From Nitrososphaeraceae archaeon (GTDB taxonomy: Archaea; Thermoproteota; Nitrososphaeria; Nitrososphaerales; Nitrososphaeraceae), in contig JAICHH010000051.1 in NCBI GenBank assembly GCA_025922715.1, positions 1-11,279 on the forward strand: a DNA stretch of 11,279 bases, in the 5' to 3' direction. Position 1 is the first letter of the stretch, and each line of letters opens with the position of its first letter. Positions 7,145 to 11,279 of the stretch are shown here, in pieces. A program made the position numbers and the translations under genes. The notes under the pieces were generated by a model. That model had not been told where the DNA came from. It made no database searches and saw nothing but the letters and a program-made list of their open reading frames with translations.

Positions 7145-8116
7145 TTACGGAGAACCAACTGGTAACATATTAAGATTAGTAAGTTCTTCTAATTGACGTT
7201 TTAATCGATTGGTATAATTATTTTTAATATTATTTATAACCAGATTAAGTTCATTTTTTGCTTTGAGTGAATAAGATTTGTACAAGTTTTCCATTTTACT
7301 AACGAGAAGTTGAGAATGATTATTCTGTTTCATGAGTAAGTTAAATAGTCTATCCTCATTATTCCAATCATCAAGGTCGTCATGAATTTGGTAAGCTATT
7401 CCCATCAAATGTCCGAAATTTCCCATTGCTCGAGTGTCTTCTTCATTCGCATCAGCTAAAATAGCACCAATTCGAGTAGAAGATTCAAAGAGAGAAGCTG
7501 TTTTGTGTTCTAATACTTTGATATAATCGTCTTCTGTAATAGTATGATCTTTGTTTAATCTAATTTCCATTATTTCCCCTTCGCTCATACGAATAGCCGC
7601 ATTTGCAATCTCTGAGGAAATATGAGGGTTATTTAATTTCGAGGTAATATTTAAAATAATTCCAAGTACAAAGTCTGCCGTTAAAATACTGTTATTATAT
7701 CCATATTTTATATGAAAAGAGGGTTTTCCTCTTCTCATATTTTCCTCATCAATAATATCATCGTGTATCACTGATTCTGTATGTAAAAGTTCTATTGCAG
7801 TTGCTGCAAGAAATCTTTCGTCATCGATTTTAGAAAAACGTTGAGGAAGGTTTGTGAGAATAGTAGTTTCATTATTTTTTGATTTAATTATTTCAGATGA
7901 CAACAATAATATAAGTGGCCGGATTCGTTTTCCCCCCTCGCAAGCGTATTTAAGAGGAGAATAAAATTCAGACCAGGAATACAGATTCAATTCTCTTTCT
8001 AAAGTATCATTGATTTTTAATAAAAAATCTCCAAATTGTTCCATCAATGAGCTACTTGATTCTTGATTTGTATTTTTTCCTTTTAAAATATCGCCATCCA
8101 AATATTTAATCTTCAC
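7145..8116 (-). CDS. Polyprenyl synthetase (trans-isoprenyl diphosphate synthase, probably GGPP synthase)
   Basis: This 323-residue enzyme condenses isopentenyl diphosphate onto allylic diphosphates to build the isoprenoid chains of archaeal lipids or quinones. All family landmarks are visible: GGKRIRP at 61-67; the first Asp-rich motif DDIID at 119-123 followed by RRGKPSFH; EGEIME at 179-184; KTASLFE at 205-211; and the second Asp-rich motif in YQIHDDLDDW (Asp246, Asp247, Asp250), all Mg2+/diphosphate sites. The residue five before the first motif is Glu114, not the aromatic residue usual in GGPP synthases, so chain length (C20 or longer) is open. The frame starts at GTG 8116; an ATG at 8044 (Met25) is a good alternative because the first 24 residues are polar, Ser-rich and outside the normal fold. 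tRNA-Glu lies just upstream on the same strand. Confidence 0.93.
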   Translation of the reverse strand: MKIKYLDGDILKGKNTNQESSSSLMEQFGDFLLKINDTLERELNLYSWSEFYSPLKYACEGGKRIRPLILLLSSEIIKSKNNETTILTNLPQRFSKIDDERFLAATAIELLHTESVIHDDIIDEENMRRGKPSFHIKYGYNNSILTADFVLGIILNITSKLNNPHISSEIANAAIRMSEGEIMEIRLNKDHTITEDDYIKVLEHKTASLFESSTRIGAILADANEEDTRAMGNFGHLMGIAYQIHDDLDDWNNEDRLFNLLMKQNNHSQLLVSKMENLYKSYSLKAKNELNLVINNIKNNYTNRLKRQLEELTNLNMLPVGSP

Positions 8117-8208
8117 TTTAGTTAAAAATAATAAGAATATTAATGCTACTATGGAGCTTTTTAGGTAATAATATCTGTACTAGTTAGTTATAAGCAAAGT
8201 ATTTTCAT

Positions 8209-8306
8209 TGCTCCGGCCGGGATTTGAACCCGGGATCTGCGACTCGAAAGGCCACAATGCTTGACCGGATTGTGCAGCTAGATTAAAGCTCCTACACCAC
8301 CGGAGC
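8209..8306 (-). tRNA. tRNA-Glu (anticodon UUC) with D-loop intron
   Basis: Read on the minus strand: 7-bp acceptor stem GCTCCGG/CCGGAGC, discriminator A at 8209, anticodon loop CTTTCGA (anticodon TTC) on stem GTGGC/GTCGC, and T-arm CCGGG-TTCAAAT-CCCGG. CCA is not encoded. Between A14-G15 and the rest of the D-loop there are 22 extra bases (8270-8291). Removing them leaves a normal 76-nt tRNA with D-stem GTGT/GCAT and a CCGG that supplies G18-G19. The anticodon stem has two G-U pairs. A TATA box lies 25-31 bp upstream (8331-8337). Confidence 0.93.
8270..8291 (-). other. Non-canonical archaeal tRNA intron (between tRNA positions 15 and 16)
   Basis: The 22-nt insert forms a bulge-helix-bulge. 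D-stem bases GTGT (10-13) pair with GCAC near the intron 3' end (4-bp central helix). The 5' bulge is AG|G and the 3' bulge is AA|T, each of three bases and cut after the second. The inner helix is AGCT/AGCT closing a 7-nt loop TTAATCT. This is the substrate shape of archaeal splicing endonuclease. The outer helix is weak: CCGG of the acceptor can pair with CCGG of exon 2 only across an internal loop, so the motif is of the relaxed type. Confidence 0.85.
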
Positions 8307-8330
8307 ACGATGAGGTGTAATTTTAATTTC

Positions 8331-8337
8331 TATAAAA
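8331..8337 (-). promoter_or_regulatory. TATA box of tRNA-Glu
   Basis: Minus strand TTTTATA lies 25-31 bp before the first base of the tRNA, flanked by an A-rich upstream side that could be a BRE. Confidence 0.55.
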
Positions 8338-8413
8338 TCTTTTCTTAATTTAAAATGGTAATAATATTTAAGAATACAAAAGGTTTTTCTAATCTTCCTA
8401 TGTTTTAATATAT

Positions 8414-9130
8414 ATGATATACAATAGTGTTGATTCGAGCAAGGTAGGATTATTAATCAAAATAATTGACGATCAAATCAGTAAAAGAAGTTTATTAAAT
8501 CATCGATTTTACATTCTATGGAGGGAAGGAAAACTAACGATTAACCATTTACGTAGTTATTCCAAAGAATACTTCCAGTTGGTAAAAGCTGTTCCTGAAT
8601 TAGTTGATAATATTCATGAGAATCTGGAAAACTATGATCCTAGAAATCAGTATGTGAAAGCAGTGAAAAATACTCAATATGAAGAATATCAACATATCGA
8701 ACCATGGATAAAATTTGCACAGTCACTAGGTATTGAAAAACAAGAATTATTGGAATATGAAGGAAATAATGAGGTTAATCTGGCTATTGAAAATTTAAAG
8801 GAATCATGTCTTTCGTCGATAGTAGAAGGTGCATCAACCATGTATTCATTTGAGAAAGAACTTCCTCAAATTAGTAAAGCAAAAATTGAAGGATTAAAAA
8901 AATTTTATAATATTTTCTCGGATGAAGATATAACATATTTTAAGATACATCAAACTGCAGATATAGAGCATGCTAGATTATGGAAAACACTTTTGCTAGA
9001 TTACAATTTAGTTAGAAATACCAAAGATTTAAACGAAATTATCTTAAATGCATCCGTTCGTTCCTTGAATTCTCAAAATCAAATTCTTGATGTAGTCTAC
9101 GATAATTACGTAAAAGAGTTTATGAATTGA
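8414..9130 (+). CDS. CADD/PqqC-like di-metal oxygenase (TenA superfamily), possible p-aminobenzoate synthase
   Basis: 238-residue all-helical protein of the heme-oxygenase-like fold. FYILWREGKLTINHLRSYSK (32-51), HIEPWIKFAQSLG (94-106), EGASTMYSFEKELP (138-151), KIEGLKKFY (157-165) and TYFKIHQTADIEHARLW (174-190) fit the CADD branch. Likely metal ligands are Glu90 or Glu91, His94, Glu147, His179, Asp183 and His186. From Glu147 on, the spacing equals that of chlamydial CADD (Glu142, His174, Asp178, His181). Lys157 corresponds to CADD Lys152, and Tyr33 and Tyr175 to Tyr27 and Tyr170. CADD makes p-aminobenzoate by sacrificing its own Tyr and Lys residues (family knowledge); that this protein does so is inference. 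The thiaminase Cys of TenA is absent at the matching site (Ser141). Start ATG 8414 has no clear Shine-Dalgarno. The gene stands between two tRNAs. Confidence 0.82.
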   Translation: MIYNSVDSSKVGLLIKIIDDQISKRSLLNHRFYILWREGKLTINHLRSYSKEYFQLVKAVPELVDNIHENLENYDPRNQYVKAVKNTQYEEYQHIEPWIKFAQSLGIEKQELLEYEGNNEVNLAIENLKESCLSSIVEGASTMYSFEKELPQISKAKIEGLKKFYNIFSDEDITYFKIHQTADIEHARLWKTLLLDYNLVRNTKDLNEIILNASVRSLNSQNQILDVVYDNYVKEFMN

Positions 9131-9153
9131 TTTTTGCCGTTCACACTTAAATT

Positions 9154-9160
9154 TTTATAA
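9154..9160 (+). promoter_or_regulatory. TATA box of the CAU tRNA
   Basis: TTTATAA lies 30-36 bp before the first base of the tRNA. With the usual spacing, transcription would begin a few bases ahead of the mature 5' end. Confidence 0.45.
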
Positions 9161-9189
9161 CCTCTTTATTGAATATAATTGAAATAGTT

Positions 9190-9263
9190 GGGCCTATAGC
9201 TTAGCCTGGTAGAGCGACCGGCTCATAACCGGTAGGTCGAGGGTTCAAACCCCTTTAGGCCCA
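9190..9263 (+). tRNA. tRNA with anticodon CAU (elongator Met or Ile2)
   Basis: Complete cloverleaf: acceptor GGGCCTA/TAGGCCC, D-arm GCTTAGCCTGGTAGAGC, anticodon stem ACCGG/CCGGT with loop CTCATAA, T-arm GAGGG-TTCAAAC-CCCTT, discriminator A; CCA is not encoded and there is no intron. It is not the initiator, which would carry three G-C pairs (GGG/CCC) next to the anticodon loop. CAU is read either as Met or, after agmatidine modification by TiaS, as Ile for AUA codons. The GGGCC acceptor resembles tRNA-Ile, so Ile2 is possible; sequence alone does not settle it. Its 3' end is repeated downstream as a possible attachment site. Confidence 0.93.
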
Positions 9264-9292
9264 TTGCGTTTCTGTAACTATATTTAGGCCCA
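9254..9292. repeat. Direct repeat of the tRNA 3' end (possible att scar)
   Basis: TTTAGGCCCA ends the CAU tRNA (9254-9263) and recurs exactly at 9283-9292, 29 bp downstream and 16 bp before the integrase fragment. Archaeal integrative elements use tRNA 3' ends as attachment sites and leave such repeats. Ten bases is short for a full att core. Confidence 0.55.
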
Positions 9293-9308
9293 CAATTACT
9301 ATAACAAT

Positions 9309-9572
9309 GTGGTCAGTCAGTTAACCAAAAAAGATGCTTATTCTGCATTTGAATATGCTTTGAAGGCACCAGAGACACAGAGACAATGGCCAAGAAGGTT
9401 AGACGTTTTTTTAACATTTTTGCAATTAGAAGGTCAAGATGTAAAAGAAAGAACCAATAAACTTTATGATTTGATTCAGTTAGAGGGGCCTGAGTGGTTA
9501 CAATCTCATCTTATAGATTTCATATATTTTCAAAAAAATCTGTTAATGATATTTGAAGTAAAGACCATGTGA
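9309..9572 (+). pseudogene. N-terminal fragment of a site-specific (tyrosine) recombinase
   Basis: 87 codons from GTG 9309. The segment KKDAYSAFEYALKAPETQRQ, then WPRRLDVFLTFLQLEG and DLIQ...EWLQSHLIDFIYFQK, resembles the SAM-like N-terminal DNA-binding part of integrases widespread in Nitrososphaeria. In those the helix ending FI.FQK runs on into a long catalytic domain with Arg, His-x-x-Arg and Tyr. Here similarity stops after FQK; 13 unrelated residues and a TGA follow, and no catalytic domain appears in any frame downstream. I therefore call it a truncated remnant, too small to recombine DNA. It begins 16 bp after a copy of the tRNA 3' end, the usual place for an integrase gene at an integration site. 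The assignment rests on my memory of the family. An alternative is a short stand-alone DNA-binding protein. Confidence 0.6.
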
Positions 9573-9912
9573 CTAAAATAAAACTAAGATATAAAACTAA
9601 ACTGGATTTAGTAAATTCTTTTTTTAAGTGAAACACTGCACCATAATACTTCATATGATTGCATAAAAAGTTTTTTTAAAAATCATTTATTTATTTTAAC
9701 TACAAAATTGTGTCAAAATCAGTTGACTCCCCCCCCCACCAAGATCGTCTAGCAACAAGTTAGGTATCATTTATGAAACTTTTTTATGTGTATCGTATAG
9801 AATTTTTAGCAATAAATTCAATTTAGATTTAGATTATATATTCAAATGTAACCCTCTCCCCCTCTATTAAAAGTGATTTCCTTGTTTTATAATACTCAAT
9901 TCAAGTGAACAG
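9573..9912. other. Gene-free stretch with a C9 tract
   Basis: About 340 bp after the integrase fragment. It has no reading frame of note and no remains of an integrase catalytic domain. It contains T-rich runs (9618-9626, 9669-9676), a run of nine C at 9729-9737, and a second pyrimidine tract (CCCTCTCCCCCTCT) at about 9851-9864, both striking in such AT-rich DNA. Confidence 0.55.
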
Positions 9913-10281
9913 ATGATTATCTCATATGAAAGAAGTTTGGAAGAAAACATCAATGAAGGGATTAAAACGCTAGAATATCACATCAGTTCTCAAAATTATC
10001 CAATTGTAAATGAGATGCTCCAATTACAAATTGAAACATTACAATGGGTTCTAGATAAGCAAAAAAAAGAGAATAGTTTAGAATCTTTAAAACAAATAGT
10101 AAATTTTAAAATTAAAAGGTTAGAATATGAATTGAAAATGGCAAGAAGAGATATAGAACATACTAGTAAAATTGTCTATCAACTAGAGATGTTGGAATGT
10201 TGCAAAATTATTATAAATTGGGAGTTGCAAAGAAGAACAAAAACAACAACAAAAGAAGATGATATTTCTGCGTTTTGCTAA
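9913..10281 (+). CDS. Hypothetical helical protein with an internal duplication, 122 aa
   Basis: Not recognised. It looks almost entirely alpha-helical and soluble, and has an apparent old duplication of about 50 residues. IKTLEYHI (17-24) matches IKRLEYEL (67-74), and QIETLQWVL (39-47) lines up with QLEMLECCK (90-98) after one extra residue. Heptad-like spacing of Leu, Ile and Val suggests a helical hairpin or coiled-coil bundle. A basic Thr-rich stretch (QRRTKTTTK, 106-114) and a short acidic end follow. The pair Cys96-Cys97 and the last residue Cys122 are the only cysteines. No strong Shine-Dalgarno precedes the ATG; AAGTGA is 4-9 bases upstream. It lies in the accessory stretch behind the integrase fragment, suggesting an element passenger gene (inference). 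Confidence 0.6.
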   Translation: MIISYERSLEENINEGIKTLEYHISSQNYPIVNEMLQLQIETLQWVLDKQKKENSLESLKQIVNFKIKRLEYELKMARRDIEHTSKIVYQLEMLECCKIIINWELQRRTKTTTKEDDISAFC

Positions 10282-10328
10282 AATTATCGATATGAACACA
10301 ATTTTTTAATTGATTATTTAATTTACTA

Positions 10329-10469
10329 CTATTTTTTACGATAAGCCTTTATCAAAGTTTTTAAGATATCCTCCATTGATCGTTCAATTCCATCCTTCGC
10401 AGTTAATTCCCCTCCAATTTTTGTCAATTCTCTTTTAGTTTCTTCAGTAACTCTGATCGAAGTTATCAA
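10329..10469 (-). CDS. Small ribbon-helix-helix (RHH) DNA-binding protein, 46 aa
   Basis: The frame reads from TTG 10469: MITSIRVTEETKRELTKIGG, then ELTAKDGIERSMEDILKTLI, then KAYRKK, ending in TAGTAGTAA. The start TSIRVTEETKRELTKI is the beta-strand plus first helix of RHH/VapB/CopG-type proteins, and SMEDILKTLIKAYRKK is the second helix; Thr3, Ser4, Arg6 and Thr8 would lie on the DNA-reading strand. Such proteins are usually dimeric repressors or antitoxins. No ATG or GTG exists in frame after the upstream stop, so TTG is the likely start, consistent with a leaderless message. An AT-rich palindrome region lies directly upstream, shared with the divergent zinc-ribbon gene. No toxin gene is next to it: the preceding frame on this strand is the zinc ribbon on the opposite strand. 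Its length is typical for short archaeal RHH proteins. Confidence 0.65.
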   Translation of the reverse strand: MITSIRVTEETKRELTKIGGELTAKDGIERSMEDILKTLIKAYRKK

Positions 10470-10520
10470 TTGAATATATATAATATATGGAATATATATA
10501 TAATTGTAGTTATGAAAGTA

Positions 10521-10544
10521 ATATATTTAATATATTAAATATAT
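10521..10544. repeat. Perfect 24-bp AT palindrome (candidate RHH operator)
   Basis: Half-site ATATATTTAATA is followed directly by its reverse complement TATTAAATATAT. It sits between the divergent RHH and zinc-ribbon genes, with further ATATAT-rich and imperfect palindromic stretches on both sides (10474-10503 and 10571-10596). RHH proteins bind short tandem or inverted sites, so an operator is plausible. Pure AT composition makes chance symmetry more likely than usual. Confidence 0.55.
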
Positions 10545-10623
10545 GAGATATACTTAAATCGAGATATTACATATAGAAAATATATTTCATATATTTTCCT
10601 ATCAAAAGTTATTACCTTAAAAA

Positions 10624-10627
10624 GAGG
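10624..10627 (+). promoter_or_regulatory. Ribosome binding site of the zinc-ribbon gene
   Basis: GAGG stands eight bases before ATG 10636 with an A-rich spacer. It is one of the clearer Shine-Dalgarno sites in this window and supports the small gene as real. Confidence 0.55.
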
Positions 10628-10635
10628 ATAAAAAA

Positions 10636-10806
10636 ATGAAGTGTAAAAATTGTTCTTATCAGTTCGATCCTTCAAAAGAAGGTAATCTAAAGAAAAGAAA
10701 ATGTGGGATGTGTTGTTTTGGAGATTCCTATTCTGTAAGGTCAAAGAAAGAATATGAAAGAAATTTGTTATTTGCTATGATTGAATCACAACAGCAGGAG
10801 GAATAA
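10636..10806 (+). CDS. Zinc-ribbon microprotein, 56 aa
   Basis: The short frame reads MKCKNCSYQFDPSKEG, then NLKKRKCGMCCFGDSYSVRS, then KKEYERNLLFAMIESQQQEE. Cys3-x2-Cys6 and Cys23-x2-Cys26 (plus Cys27) form a classic four-Cys zinc knuckle pair. The stretch between them is basic, fitting nucleic acid or protein contact. The C-terminal half is a charged helix ending in Gln/Glu. A Shine-Dalgarno (GAGG) is eight bases upstream. The gene diverges from the RHH gene, with AT palindromes between, so common regulation is likely (inference). No closer family can be named. Small zinc ribbons of this type are common on archaeal mobile elements and in chromosomes. Confidence 0.7.
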   Translation: MKCKNCSYQFDPSKEGNLKKRKCGMCCFGDSYSVRSKKEYERNLLFAMIESQQQEE

Positions 10807-11012
10807 AATTAAAAAAAGTATTACAAAATATTGAAGCATAAATAAGACATTAACTTTATTCAAATTTAATTTATAATTATTATTAATGTATTGTGAATAT
10901 ACAAATCTAATAAAAATTTCCCAAGTTATAAAAATCATTTTTAATTAAAACTTGTTTTCAAAATTTTAAATGAACAATTGACATTTATTTTTATTATTTA
11001 AAAAACAATCTT

Positions 11013-11022
11013 TTACTATAAT
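11013..11022 (+). promoter_or_regulatory. TATA-like box before the last gene
   Basis: TACTATAATT is centred about 23 bp before an ATG at 11040, a spacing that suits a leaderless message starting there. That ATG frame stops after nine codons, see the frameshift note for the following gene. Confidence 0.35.
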
Positions 11023-11046
11023 TGTAGCCATTATATAGAATGTTGA

Positions 11047-11279
11047 ACCATAAAGAATATATCAAATGATATTCCTCTAAATGACTCTAATATACAAGAC
11101 ATTATAAAAAAAGAAGCAAGAGGGCTGGGAGATGATACTGATTTTGGTGAAGTTCAAGAGATTGTAGGAGAACATGTAATAACACAAAAAGGAACTGTAG
11201 CCAAAGACAGATTCTACTTTCCTAAACATCTAATAGAACGATTTGATGGTGCTACTGTTTATTTTAAGATAACCAAAGA
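11047..11279 (+). CDS. PRC-barrel/DUF2171-like protein, 3' end outside window, start unclear
   Basis: The frame is open from a stop at 11044-11046 to the window edge. It reads DIIKKEARGLGDDTDFGEVQ, then EIVGEHVITQKGTVAKDRFY and FPKHLIERFDGATVYFKIT. This pattern (D-x-G-x-V-x-E-[IV]-x-G-x-x-V, then [RF]-F-Y-[IF]-P-K-x-L-[IV]-E-x-[FY]-D-G) resembles the PRC-barrel/DUF2171-type proteins of Nitrososphaeria. Function is unknown. There is no ATG, GTG or TTG in frame before the conserved part. An ATG at 11040 with a TATA-like box about 23 bp upstream opens another frame (MLNHKEYIK, then TGA); dropping one base near 11060 would join it to this frame. Either the gene is frameshifted, the assembly has an error, or a rare start codon is used. 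The visible part covers about 70 residues. Confidence 0.6.

Noticed and set aside
8414..9130. TenA thiaminase II
   Set aside because: The catalytic Cys expected near the Glu of the fourth helix is Ser141 here, while the di-metal ligand pattern of the CADD/PqqC branch is present.
9190..9263. Initiator tRNA-Met
   Set aside because: The anticodon stem lacks the three consecutive G-C pairs (GGG/CCC) of initiator tRNAs.
10470..10600. CRISPR array or iteron series
   Set aside because: The ATATAT stretches have no constant repeat length and no constant spacers; they are symmetric AT-rich DNA, not a repeat-spacer array.
10535..10744. Minus-strand 69-codon frame
   Set aside because: It runs antisense through the zinc-ribbon gene, which has paired Cys motifs and a Shine-Dalgarno, and the frame is rich in Phe, Tyr and Ile as expected from AT-rich non-coding DNA.

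Overview
The window looks like a chromosomal segment of an AT-rich ammonia-oxidising archaeon (Nitrososphaeria/Thaumarchaeota). My best guess is the Nitrosocosmicus lineage, but that is inference from low GC and gene content; no marker gene is present. Archaeal signs are a tRNA intron with a bulge-helix-bulge fold, no encoded CCA on either tRNA, TATA boxes about 25 nt upstream of starts, a polyprenyl synthetase, a small TRAM protein and PRC-barrel-like proteins.

Region 1 (1-3396, + strand) is the end of a respiratory complex I operon: the 3' part of nuoL followed by complete nuoN. The charged proton-channel residues are present in both. A very AT-rich gene-free gap of about 540 bp follows.

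Region 2 (3940-8116) is mostly minus-strand housekeeping and hypothetical genes: a TRAM RNA-binding protein, an unrecognised 106-aa protein, a small membrane protein split by two in-frame TAG codons, a protein with two tandem PRC-barrel-like repeats, and a polyprenyl (probably GGPP) synthase for membrane lipids or quinone tails. A Rieske-type [2Fe-2S] ferredoxin lies on the + strand among them.

Region 3 (8209-9263) holds tRNA-Glu(UUC) with a 22-nt intron in the D-loop, a CADD/PqqC-like di-metal oxygenase possibly linked to p-aminobenzoate (folate) supply, and a tRNA with anticodon CAU.

Region 4 (9264-11279) looks accessory. The 3' end of the CAU tRNA is repeated 29 bp downstream and is followed at once by what looks like the N-terminal stump of a tyrosine recombinase. 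Then come an orphan helical protein, a tiny ribbon-helix-helix (RHH) protein and a zinc-ribbon microprotein. The last two diverge from an intergenic region containing a perfect 24-bp palindrome. The simplest reading is a decayed element integrated at the tRNA gene. The window ends inside a PRC-barrel/DUF2171-like gene whose start seems to be frameshifted.

The best leads are the D-loop tRNA intron, the archaeal CADD-like protein, the tRNA-associated element remnant with its RHH/zinc-ribbon module, and the amber-interrupted membrane protein.
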